From positions 124,001-188,000 of the forward strand of contig JAWKLR010000006.1 of the NCBI GenBank assembly GCA_041392625.1: 64,000 nt of DNA, in the 5' to 3' direction. The translations under genes and the position numbers were made by a program. The notes below the pieces were generated by a model. That model saw only the letters and a list, made by a program, of their open reading frames with translations. It ran no database searches and was not told where the DNA came from. Shown here one piece after another: positions 8,569-17,146 of the stretch (its first letter is position 1; each line of letters begins with the position of its first letter). Source of the DNA: M3007 sp041392625 (GTDB taxonomy: Bacteria; Bacteroidota; Bacteroidia; Chitinophagales; Saprospiraceae).

Positions 8569-11098
8569 ATGCGCCAACTTTATTTTCTGGGATTTATTTT
8601 TCTCTTTTTTGCCTGTACACACCAAACGGGCGAAAACAAAAAACTATCAGAAGCCGGTGAGGCTTTCCGAATGTGGGACCTGGCCCGGACTTATCCGGAT
8701 GGACGGTTTTATACCGAGAAGTATACACAGGCATTGGAATTGAAAGCGGCTCAACAAGCAATGAAAACCCAAAACCGGAATGGCGCATGGGAAGCATTGG
8801 GGCCAAAAAATATTGGAGGCCGCACACTTTGTATGGCTATCCATCCACAGGATAGCAACCAGATTTGGCTGGGATCGGCATCCGGTGGAATCTGGAAATC
8901 CAATACCGCAGGCAATGGGGTTGATGCCTGGCAGTATGTCGAGACAGGTTTTCCTGTGTTAGGCGTTTCTGCAATTGCAATTGATCCGGAAAATCCCAAT
9001 GTGCTGTATGCCGGAACAGGCGAAGTATATAACATGGAAAACTCCATGCCCAACGTTGCGATTCGCGTAACCCGTGGAACCTACGGTATTGGTATTTTGA
9101 AATCGGAAGATGGAGGTCAGACCTGGTTTAAGAGCCTGGATTGGTCGTATGGTGACCTACGCGGTGTTCAGGATATCAAGATCAACCCACTTCGACCACA
9201 AACCGTTTATGCTGCAACAACGGAAGGCCTGTTGCGCAGTTACGACAGTGGCGCAAACTGGACAACGGTGCACGCTACACCAATGGCTGTAGATATAGAA
9301 ATCAATCCAGCCGATACCAATTATGTTTTTATAAGTCACGGCTCGTTAGATGATAACGCGCTTAGTGGTATTTACAGATCCACCGATGGGGGTGGTTCGT
9401 TTCAGGAACTGACAAACGGACTGCCCGGTTCCTGGTCAGGGAAAGCACTCCTCGACTTACATCCCCTCCAGACGAATTTACTGGTGGCATCCATTGGAGA
9501 TGCATTTGCGCAAAAGGGTTTGTACAAAAGCGCTGATAATGGCTCTTCCTGGACGCTTGTCAATAACACAGATGTATGTACTTACCAGGGGTGGTATTCC
9601 CACGATGTGGCCATGCATCCCGTAAATTCAGATACCCTTATCTGGGTTGGAATTGAGTTGTGGAAATCTGTTGACGGGGGCCAGCAAGTGGATAAAAAAT
9701 CTTCCTGGTCTTCCTGGTATTTCGGACAGGTGCCGGTAGGTGGTCCTGAAGGCCCGGGCTATTATGTCCATGCGGATATTCACCGGGTGTATTATGCCAA
9801 TGAAAACAAAGTGTATTGTGTGACGGACGGGGGCTTGTTTGTAAGTTATGATGGAGGAGAAAACTGGCATGGTCGAAACGGTGGGTATCAGACACAACAA
9901 TTTTATGCGAACCTGGGCAATTCCAGTACCGACCCCAATGTGTGTATTGGAGGTATGCAAGACAACTCAACCGCAATTTATACCGGCGACGATGCCTGGA
10001 CCCGCGTTTTGGGTGGAGATGGTGAATGTGCTGCGATCAATGCTGTTGATGATCAAATCATGTATGGCTCATCGCAGTATTTAGCCGAAGAACAGCAAAT
10101 GGCGGACAAAACTGGCAAAACGTAACACCATCCGGTGCACAATCTGAACAACGATCATTCAATGGCCCCTTTGAACTGGCTCCTGCGGATCAGAATGTAA
10201 TTTATTACCGGCGCCCAAAGTGTTTTCGTTCGGATGACGGCGGTTTCAATTGAGATAATGCTTCTGGTGGGCCACTTAGTGGAAATCTGGTACTGAGTAT
10301 GGCGGTTGACCCTTCGAATACCGATCAGGTTTGCAGGTCAGCACTTATCCGTTTTCCGGAAACGGCGGGGTTCGTCTGTATCGGGTGGATGCTTCCAATG
10401 GTTCGGCTGTGCAATTAACTGGTTTACCCGACCGGATCTGCATGGACATTGCCGTGCATCCACAAGATGGAAATACAGCGTATGCCGTTTTTGGTGGATT
10501 TAATACACAGCATGTATGGAAAACCCAGAATGGAGGTTTTTCATGGACTGCAATCGATGGTGACTTGCCAGATATTCCAACCAACACCATCGTCATTGAC
10601 CCCGAATTTCCAGAAATCATTTACATAGGCAACGATATTGGTGTCTGGGTTTCGAAAGACAATGGGGCCAGTTGGGAACCCTTCTCGGAAGACGCACCCT
10701 GCAGTATGCTGGTTATGCATCTGAGCATTACGGGCGACAAAAAACTTCGCGCTGCTACGTATGGATTGGGGGTTTGGCAAACCGATGCTGCTGAGCCAGT
10801 GGCAGTGAAGAATCCGGTTATAGATGTGGCAGGCTTGAAACTCTTTCCGCAGCCTGCTAGTAATCAATTGTCGATCTCTTATTTCCTGAATGCAGATGCT
10901 AAGGTGCACTGTAAGGTATTGGATATGCACGGCCGCTTGATGCTGGAAAAAAACCTTGGAGCGCGTTTTTCCGGAAGCCATACCGATCAGTTGGATGTGA
11001 GTCGGCTTCCAGCCGGGGCGTACGGATTGATTTTTGAATGTACTATTCCGGGCGGATCCGCTTATTCTTCAAGTCGGACATTTGTAAAACGAGATTAA
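8569..11098 (+). pseudogene. BNR/sortilin-like beta-propeller protein with T9SS sorting domain, disrupted
   Basis: One ~840-codon gene read in pieces: 8569 to about 10,110 in frame 1, about 10,110-10,330 in frame 3 with an in-frame TGA at 10251-10253 (between GGFN and DNASGG, probably a TGG originally), then 10,331-11,098 in frame 2. The protein starts with a signal sequence ending in FFAC (possible lipobox), has repeated SxDGGxxW and WKS-type BNR/Vps10 repeats forming a beta-propeller, and ends in a Por secretion sorting domain (LKLFPQPASNQLSISY to FVKRD). Intact relatives are large exported proteins of unknown substrate in Bacteroidota. Three lesions within about 230 bases mean either a decayed gene or local sequence errors. 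Confidence 0.75.
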
Positions 11099-11104
11099 AA
11101 TGCA

Positions 11105-11139
11105 GGACGGGGCTATTGATTTCAACAATAGCCCCGTCC
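11105..11139. terminator. Terminator hairpin between convergent genes
   Basis: 14-bp perfect stem ggacggggctattg (11105-11118) with its complement at 11126-11139 and a 7-base loop, located between the convergent propeller (+) and redoxin (-) genes. T-tract is weak on both sides. Confidence 0.7.
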
Positions 11140-11160
11140 CATTTCAGTGTCTAAGAACAA

Positions 11161-12687
11161 CTAGCGAAGTACCTGAAACTGAATCGCTTTTTGAGTTTCT
11201 CCTGTTCTTAGTTGGAGGATATACATGCCATTTGGCCAGTTTTCTGAAGGGAGTTGGAGTACGTTTTTGCCCGGTATACCAACTTGTTCATTTATTTGGT
11301 AAACGGGGATTCCCAAGGTATTGTATACCGTTCCTGAAAAACGAACAGATTCAGGCAGGTCAATTTCCAAAAATACAGATCCATGGCTGGGGTTGGGGTA
11401 GAGTTTGTACCCGACAACTTGTCCACCATTTGAAACCGAAGTAATTCCCATGGCAAAAAATGCATGTTCGTCATAGGCAGTGAATTCACCTCCTTGCATG
11501 ATGGGATTTACCGGGTTGTCCAGATTGTACAGTTTGTAGTAGCCATGGCCGTATCCGCAACACATTCCATCGCCATAGGCGTCCACCATATGAAAGGAAT
11601 AACAACCGCCAAACGGGAGTTCCAGTGTATCTTTAATCAGGACATTGTCTCCGTATGCACCTGGGCCGGATGAAATTCCTCCGGGAAATTGTCCGCCTCC
11701 GGTAGGGCCTACGTTTTGGTTGCCACCAAAATCCAGGACTTGTCCGCTTTCATCCCGAAGTTCCCAATAGGATTCAGCGCCGTAATTATCGGTGCGGACT
11801 TTTAGCAACACCTGTTGCGAGTTAAAGCTGGGCGCAGTTACAAGCTGATCGAGTTGGTTGTTGTTGCTTGGGTCTTCATCCGTACCACCATTAATTTGTG
11901 TAATGGATGTTTTTAATGTTCCCGGTTCAGAAATGGCCAGAGGCTGAAAGACAATTTCCTGTTCCTGATAGGTTGACAGGTATCCGGTCCAACTATAGGT
12001 TTCAACCAGTTCGTTGTTCCACCTCAATTCGATTTCTGCCTGATTGAGGATTGCACTTCCCAGGTTTACCAGGTTGAAACGCGGTGTCAATTCATCGTCA
12101 GCACAAACCTCATCGAAAGGAGTGCCTTTGTAGTGATCAAAAATCCCGGCATTATGGGTTCCAAAGGCTACCGGGCATGTCTGAACAGCATCCCATAGGT
12201 CGGAAGCATTGAGTTGTTGTACTTCGTATACCTTTCGGTTTGGACAAATTATAAAAATCGTGGGGAAATAGCTGATTTGGTACAGGTTGGCAATTTGGTT
12301 GTTGTTGAAGATAGGGTAGGGGGTGCCCTGAACCCAATTGCCAGGTGAATAGTCGCTGCAACCCGATTGGCCATACAGGCAATTGATATTGGTTGACGGG
12401 TCTCCTTCGACAAACAATACCTGGGCAGTATTGTCTCCATTGGGGCCATGTGCTTCATAAAACTCCTGCATCGCGTGGCTGTTGTGATAGGCCCAGCACG
12501 GAGGACACCAGGTGGCAGAAATTTCAAGCACTACAATTTTTCCTTCATCCAGGATATCGTACAGGTTCCAGCTGGTTCCGTTGATATCTGTGGCCGTAAA
12601 ATCAGGAGCCATACTACCCGAAGGAAGCTGGGCGGATAATTGCATGGCAAGCAAAAATCCAATCGCGAATAGCCCTGATTTATACAT
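11161..12687 (-). CDS. Secreted thioredoxin-like protein with T9SS sorting domain
   Basis: 508 residues. Signal peptide ending in SAQ (about 1-20), then a TlpA/redoxin-like domain (about 22-165) with the active-site motif TWCPPCW near residue 60 and the cis-Pro loop YFPTIFI. A middle beta-rich region (about 175-410) includes repeated Ig-like segments, and the last ~80 residues (GYKLYPNPSHGSVFLEI onward) are a Por secretion C-terminal sorting domain. The arrangement predicts export by Sec then type IX secretion to the surface, with a disulfide reductase or isomerase activity outside the cell. The start is supported by the signal peptide and a close promoter. Target proteins unknown. Confidence 0.85.
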   Translation of the reverse strand: MYKSGLFAIGFLLAMQLSAQLPSGSMAPDFTATDINGTSWNLYDILDEGKIVVLEISATWCPPCWAYHNSHAMQEFYEAHGPNGDNTAQVLFVEGDPSTNINCLYGQSGCSDYSPGNWVQGTPYPIFNNNQIANLYQISYFPTIFIICPNRKVYEVQQLNASDLWDAVQTCPVAFGTHNAGIFDHYKGTPFDEVCADDELTPRFNLVNLGSAILNQAEIELRWNNELVETYSWTGYLSTYQEQEIVFQPLAISEPGTLKTSITQINGGTDEDPSNNNQLDQLVTAPSFNSQQVLLKVRTDNYGAESYWELRDESGQVLDFGGNQNVGPTGGGQFPGGISSGPGAYGDNVLIKDTLELPFGGCYSFHMVDAYGDGMCCGYGHGYYKLYNLDNPVNPIMQGGEFTAYDEHAFFAMGITSVSNGGQVVGYKLYPNPSHGSVFLEIDLPESVRFSGTVYNTLGIPVYQINEQVGIPGKNVLQLPSENWPNGMYILQLRTGETQKAIQFQVLR

Positions 12688-12706
12688 TCTTTTTGCTATT
12701 TGTTTA

Positions 12707-12736
12707 CAAGTTTAGCACAAAATGCCTTGTGACAAA
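12707..12736 (-). promoter_or_regulatory. Promoter of the redoxin-T9SS gene
   Basis: On the minus strand a TTTG element (complement of 12733-12736), an 18-base spacer and TAAACTTG (complement of 12707-12714) fit the Bacteroidota -33/-7 pattern, 20 bases before the start codon. Confidence 0.5.
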
Positions 12737-12768
12737 CAAATTTAGCCTCCTTATTCTCAAGAAGGGTG

Positions 12769-12776
12769 TACCTTTG
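12769..12776 (+). promoter_or_regulatory. -7 promoter box of T9SS gene at 12818
   Basis: TACCTTTG matches TAnnTTTG about 40 bases before the ATG. No clean -33 TTTG at normal spacing, so this rests on one box. Confidence 0.4.
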
Positions 12777-12817
12777 AATAAATTTTACAAAACCTGCTAA
12801 TTAAAGACATTTTACTT

Positions 12818-13501
12818 ATGAAAAAGTTGTTTACTGCCTTTTTCCTTATGCTTTGCGTGAGTGGTGCCATGTGGGGCCAGACCTTTATGATCGATCCTGC
12901 CACTGTTCAAACGCCTGCAGATCCATCTGAAACCGATGTAGAAGCCCATGTTGATATTACCAACCTGACCTCCGACGATGTTGTTATTGGATGGGAACGT
13001 TTGACTATTGAAATTGGACAGGGTTGTGAAACTCAGGTTTGTGACTTCAATGCCTGCTATGCAGCCTGGATTGATAGCAAGCAATTCATTCTGCCTGGAG
13101 ATACTACTGGTCAAATTATTATGCACTTCCTGAACAACACAGGAATCGAATGCTGTGGTATCATCCACCTGAAACTTACCAACCAGAGCAATACTGGAAT
13201 GGTTGATACACTGACTGCAGTGTACCTGTTCAATTCTTGCTCATCCTCTACCGGCAATCCATTGCCAGAAGCGAACGTGAAACTCTACCCAAACCCAACG
13301 GTTGATTATATCCAACTGGAAAATGCAGATGCTGTTGGCTATATCCGGGTATATGATATGAAAGGTGAGCTGGTAAGTTACCTGCACGCTACTCCAAACC
13401 ATCAGTACAATGTAAGCAGCTATCCGGCTGGTCGCTATATCCTGGCACTTGAAGATGAAAACGGCGACGTTTTCCAGGCCATGGAGGTGGTAAAAAACTA
13501 A
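12818..13501 (+). CDS. Small secreted T9SS-sorted protein
   Basis: 227 residues: signal peptide (about 1-20, ending MWGQ), an Ig-like/beta-sandwich domain of about 120 residues with several cysteines (EIGQGCETQVCDFNACY and TGIECCG), and a C-terminal Por sorting domain starting VKLYPNPTVDYIQLE. The domain resembles the small DUF-type Ig modules often seen in exported proteins of this phylum, but I cannot name it. Expected at the cell surface after type IX secretion. It has its own promoter box and a strong terminator. Function unknown. Confidence 0.8.
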   Translation: MKKLFTAFFLMLCVSGAMWGQTFMIDPATVQTPADPSETDVEAHVDITNLTSDDVVIGWERLTIEIGQGCETQVCDFNACYAAWIDSKQFILPGDTTGQIIMHFLNNTGIECCGIIHLKLTNQSNTGMVDTLTAVYLFNSCSSSTGNPLPEANVKLYPNPTVDYIQLENADAVGYIRVYDMKGELVSYLHATPNHQYNVSSYPAGRYILALEDENGDVFQAMEVVKN

Positions 13502-13530
13502 TTGACTCAAACCCATTTTGAATCAATTAA

Positions 13531-13565
13531 AAAATCCTGCACAGAGTCATTCTGTGCAGGATTTT
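13531..13565 (+). terminator. Rho-independent terminator
   Basis: 15-bp perfect stem, 13531-13545 with 13551-13565, 5-base loop, followed by a run of T. It ends the T9SS gene and lies before the convergent PTPS gene. Confidence 0.9.
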
Positions 13566-13589
13566 TTTATGGCGAAATGAAATGGAGCG

Positions 13590-14000
13590 TTAACCGGCAG
13601 GATATTCCACAAAATTTCTGGGCGTTTCATACAGCCGGACACTCAGGTCTTTATCTGCGGGGATGTGTTCGCGAAGCAATTGCCAAATGACCAGACAAAT
13701 GTTTTCTGCTGTCGGGATTTTATCCTGAAAATCCGGCACATCCAGGTTTAGGTTTTTATGGTCAAACCGGAGTTCTATCTTTTCCCGGATCAATTCTGCC
13801 AACCAGCCAAGGTCCACCACCATGCCGGTATCCGGGTCAATTTCACCAACGACTTTTACCTCCAGTTCGTAATTGTGTCCGTGCCAGTTTGGGTTGTTAC
13901 ACAAACCGAAGACTTCCTGGTTTTTTTCATCCGACCAGTTTGGATTGTACAATCGGTGAGCAGCGTTGAAATGGGCTTTTCGAAAGACAGCGATACGCAT
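13590..14000 (-). CDS. 6-pyruvoyl-tetrahydropterin synthase family protein
   Basis: 136 residues, usual family length. Zinc ligands are His15 (in FNAAH), His40 and His42 (HGHN), and the catalytic Cys34 lies in CNNPNWHGHNY, that is C-x5-HGH. Known QueD enzymes have the shorter C-x3-HGH spacing, while eukaryotic-type PTPS has C-x5-HGH. The downstream segment (GEIDPDTGMVVDL, LDHKNLNLDVP-like, PTAENICLVIW) also follows the eukaryotic-type pattern. It converts dihydroneopterin triphosphate, and the motif favours 6-pyruvoyl-tetrahydropterin over the queuosine precursor. No other pterin or queuosine gene is adjacent. Family firm, product inferred. Confidence 0.85.
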   Translation of the reverse strand: MRIAVFRKAHFNAAHRLYNPNWSDEKNQEVFGLCNNPNWHGHNYELEVKVVGEIDPDTGMVVDLGWLAELIREKIELRFDHKNLNLDVPDFQDKIPTAENICLVIWQLLREHIPADKDLSVRLYETPRNFVEYPAG

Positions 14001-14512
14001 CTTTTAAAATTGATTTTGAGTTTTAGGCAATCAGATACACGTTCCGATTTTCTTAAGTTTTGTAGTGTGCCGGAATGATCGTGCATTGGCTTCTCTTCCG
14101 GTAATTTGTTTTCAACAGGTCCGTGCCCTGTGCTTTCCTATTAAAACTTTTAATTTTTGAAATAGTTTAGACCTAATTCCATTACCTTCGCATGGTGACA
14201 TTTAACCGAGGATGAAGGATTGGAGGAAGACACCCAGTCAGTGGATAGAATACAGTTTGAAATAGATTTTTAGTCGACATGCGGCTGCACCGTTTAGATG
14301 CACATTAAATTCAGCAGCCGGATGGATATGGGGCCAGTCAGAAGCATTTTTTGCCCGATTAAGCCCTTTTTTGTAAATAATCGAATTAGCCAAGACCGGT
14401 ATACAAGCCAGTAAGCATGTGTGTTGGTATCCGGCTTTAGCTACTCCAAACTGATTGTTTCTTCCCATCTTCTTTTCTTCCGGCCTTCGGTTTGCACGGA
14501 TAAGCGTACAAA
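14001..14512. other. Gene-free stretch between PTPS and holB
   Basis: About 510 bases with no credible gene; the short minus-strand frame at 14238-14468 has no recognisable features. A TACCTTCG box at 14183-14190 with TTTG at 14156-14159 upstream could be a promoter reading toward holB with a long leader. Nothing else seen. Confidence 0.5.
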
Positions 14513-15622
14513 ATGAACGTACCAGGCCAGAAAAAATCGAAATCGATCTTGCATCAACTCGCGAGCAGCGAGCGGGTACCGCATGCCCTGATGCTGGCTG
14601 GTCCTACGGGTAGCGGCAATCTTGCTCTTGCCCTGACTTTTGTGCAAATGCTCCAATGCAGCGCACCTACTGAAAATGGACCATGCGGCTCCTGTAAGGC
14701 TTGCGCGAAATCTTCTCAAATGGTCCATCCGGATATCCATTTTTCATATCCAACCATTGGTACCAATGTCGTCAGTACAAATTTCATCAAAGAGTGGCGG
14801 GCTGCGTGTGCAGAAAATCCGTTTATGGATGTCAACTCCTGGCTCAGCCGGATTGGGGCTGAAAACAAGCAGGGCAACATCAACAAGGAAGAGTGCAATG
14901 CCATCATAAAAAAACTCAACCTCAAGTTGTTCGAGGGCCCGTACAAGATTTTGTTGATGTGGCTGCCCGAATACCTGGGTAAGGAGGGAAATCGTTTGCT
15001 AAAATTAATCGAAGAGCCACCGGAGAAAACCCTGTTTGTATTCGTTGCTGAAAATCCGGATCTGATCCTGCCGACAATCCTGTCGCGGTGTCAATTGATC
15101 AAAACGGAAACCCTGTCAGACGAAGAACTGGTCAATGCACTCAAGGACTTCCGCAATCTGGAATCCGACCGGGCTGCTCAAATTGCCTTTCTTGCAAATG
15201 GAGATTTGAATCAGGCTTTTCACCTGATTGACAACCCGGAAAACGACGATTCCCAACTCCTGCTCGACTGGCTCCGCAAATGCTGGAAAGGCAATGGCCC
15301 GGACTTGGTAGGCTGGACAGAAGCCTTTGCCAAACTTGGACGCGAAAATCAAAAGCAGTTCCTCAATTACGGGCTGCATTATTTCCGGGAATTGCTCAGT
15401 TTGCTGGTTACCGGAAGTGATAACCTTCGGCTGCAATCGCAGGAACTGGCCTCAGCCATCAACATGGCCAAGGTACTGTCCATCGGTCAGCTGCAACAGA
15501 TCGTTGAGCTGGTCAACGATAATATTTACTATATTGAACGCAATGCAAACCCCAAAACCTTGTTTTTAAATACCTCAATCCAGATTCACAGGATTCTTAA
15601 AAACCAAACCAATTCAAATTAA
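14513..15622 (+). CDS. holB: DNA polymerase III delta' subunit
   Basis: 369 residues. Clamp-loader AAA+ protein: GPTGSGNLALALTF (about 23-36) is the P-loop region with the lysine missing, as expected for the non-hydrolysing delta' subunit. A zinc module CSAPTENGPCGSCKAC follows (about 45-60), then ILLMWLPEYLG (Walker B area), LKLIEEPPEKTLFVF and LPTILSRCQ with the SRC arginine-finger motif (about 182-192). It works with delta and tau/gamma to load the beta clamp. It lies 19 bases before ricT, a neighbour pairing common in Bacteroidota and Firmicutes. Confidence 0.9.
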   Translation: MNVPGQKKSKSILHQLASSERVPHALMLAGPTGSGNLALALTFVQMLQCSAPTENGPCGSCKACAKSSQMVHPDIHFSYPTIGTNVVSTNFIKEWRAACAENPFMDVNSWLSRIGAENKQGNINKEECNAIIKKLNLKLFEGPYKILLMWLPEYLGKEGNRLLKLIEEPPEKTLFVFVAENPDLILPTILSRCQLIKTETLSDEELVNALKDFRNLESDRAAQIAFLANGDLNQAFHLIDNPENDDSQLLLDWLRKCWKGNGPDLVGWTEAFAKLGRENQKQFLNYGLHYFRELLSLLVTGSDNLRLQSQELASAINMAKVLSIGQLQQIVELVNDNIYYIERNANPKTLFLNTSIQIHRILKNQTNSN

Positions 15623-15641
15623 CCAAACCGATTGATATATT

Positions 15642-17105
15642 ATGGGATGTTCAGGATGTTCGTGCTCGACAGGTAAAGACGGTGCAGTTAGCGGTTGCCA
15701 ATCCAATGGAGGATGCGCAACCGGTGGATGCAACCGACACAATACATACGACTGGATTACTGCATCAGGAATCACCGATTCGATTCCATTTGATGTGGTG
15801 GAGGTCAGCTTCAAAAATGGTTCGCGGAAGGAGTTTTTTAAAAACCCTCCTGCTACGCGTACAACAACCGGCGATTTTGTGCTGGTTGAATCTTCCGCTG
15901 GTGGTTACGACCTCGGCAAAATTTCTCTTTCCGGTGAATTGGTTCGTTTGCAAATGAAGCGCAAGCGTGTTCGCCCGGATGCCATGCTGCAATCTGTTAT
16001 CCGGAAGGCCCACGAGCGGGATCTGGAGCGACTTGATGAAGTGCGTGGTAAAGAACGGGACGTGTTGATTAAATCCAGAGCCATTGCGCGATCGCTGGCA
16101 TTGAACATGAAGGTGGGCGATGTTGAGTTTCAGGGCGATGGCCGCAAATGCACATTTTACTATACCGCCGATGGACGTGTGGACTTTCGTGAGTTGATCC
16201 GGCATTATGCGCGTGATTTCCGAGTGAAAATTGAAATGCGACAGATCGGCGCACGGCAAGAGTCTGCCCGAATTGGCGGACTTGGAAATTGCGGCAGGGA
16301 ACTCTGTTGCTCTACCTGGTTAAGCGAGTTTAAAAGTGTAAACACCGCAGCCGCCAGATATCAGAACCTGGCCATCAACCAAACCAAACTCTCCGGGATG
16401 TGTGGCCGCTTGAAGTGTTGTCTAAACTTTGAACTGGACACCTACATAGATGCCCTGGAGGACTTTCCGGACAAATCCGATCGTTTCAAAACCAAACTCG
16501 GACTGGCTATTCTGATCAAGACCGATGTATTCAAGCGGTTGATGTATTACACCTATGCCGAAAATCGGGGCAAACTGTACGTGCTGCACGTTGATCAGGT
16601 GTGGGAGGTATTGGATATGATTAAAAAAGGTCAGATTCCTGCCAGTCTGGATGAAATCCTTGCAATGGCACCAATTCCGGATGACTTGCCAGAGGAAGAG
16701 CCCGACTTCGAAAGCGTAGATAATGTGATTGAATTGCCCATTGAAAAACGCAAGAAAAAGCGCAAGAAGAGAAGAAAGAACCGGGATCGAAACCAATCTG
16801 CTGCCGCTGCTGTTGAACAGGCTGATAAGTCAACCAAAGAGTCCAGAAACCAACGCAACAGCCGTCCGGGCAACCGGAATGAAAACCGGCCCAACAAACA
16901 GCAGAACCGCCCTGCAAAGCCCCAAAACAAACAGGGGAACAACAAGCCGGGCGAAAAAAATGAACGGAGCAATATACCGGTGGACAAAAACGATCGGAAT
17001 AACAAAAATCGGAATAGTAACAAGCCACCACGCAAAGGTGGCCCGAACAAGCCGAAACAAGATCGTGGTCCTAAAGACCCGCCACCACCGAAGCAAGGTG
17101 AATAA
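15642..17105 (+). CDS. ricT: PSP1/RicT (YaaT) family protein
   Basis: 487 residues. The central PSP1 domain (about 45-320) contains the conserved cysteine signature GNCGRELCC (about 211-219) and MCGRLKCCLNFE (about 250-261). In Bacillus these ligands hold an Fe-S cluster in the RicTAF complex, which affects mRNA processing. The N-terminus is unusually Cys/Gly-rich (MGCSGCSC, CATGGC), a possible extra metal site. From about 365 to the end the protein is a lysine/arginine/asparagine/proline-rich disordered tail, plausible for RNA contact. It is probably cotranscribed with holB. The older name, stage 0 sporulation protein YaaT, does not imply sporulation here. Confidence 0.85.
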   Translation: MGCSGCSCSTGKDGAVSGCQSNGGCATGGCNRHNTYDWITASGITDSIPFDVVEVSFKNGSRKEFFKNPPATRTTTGDFVLVESSAGGYDLGKISLSGELVRLQMKRKRVRPDAMLQSVIRKAHERDLERLDEVRGKERDVLIKSRAIARSLALNMKVGDVEFQGDGRKCTFYYTADGRVDFRELIRHYARDFRVKIEMRQIGARQESARIGGLGNCGRELCCSTWLSEFKSVNTAAARYQNLAINQTKLSGMCGRLKCCLNFELDTYIDALEDFPDKSDRFKTKLGLAILIKTDVFKRLMYYTYAENRGKLYVLHVDQVWEVLDMIKKGQIPASLDEILAMAPIPDDLPEEEPDFESVDNVIELPIEKRKKKRKKRRKNRDRNQSAAAAVEQADKSTKESRNQRNSRPGNRNENRPNKQQNRPAKPQNKQGNNKPGEKNERSNIPVDKNDRNNKNRNSNKPPRKGGPNKPKQDRGPKDPPPPKQGE

Positions 17106-17146
17106 CAACATGCCAATTTTAAATTTTTAATAGATAAATATTCTAC

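Noticed and set aside
14001..14512. Possible tRNA or structured RNA in the 510-base gap before holB
   Set aside because: No cloverleaf arms or T-loop GTTCRA-type sequence found by eye; only a promoter-like box is supported. A covariance-model scan would settle it.
15642..17105. Sporulation role for the YaaT-named protein
   Set aside because: The name comes from Bacillus; the PSP1/RicT family is widespread in non-sporulating bacteria and no sporulation gene is present.
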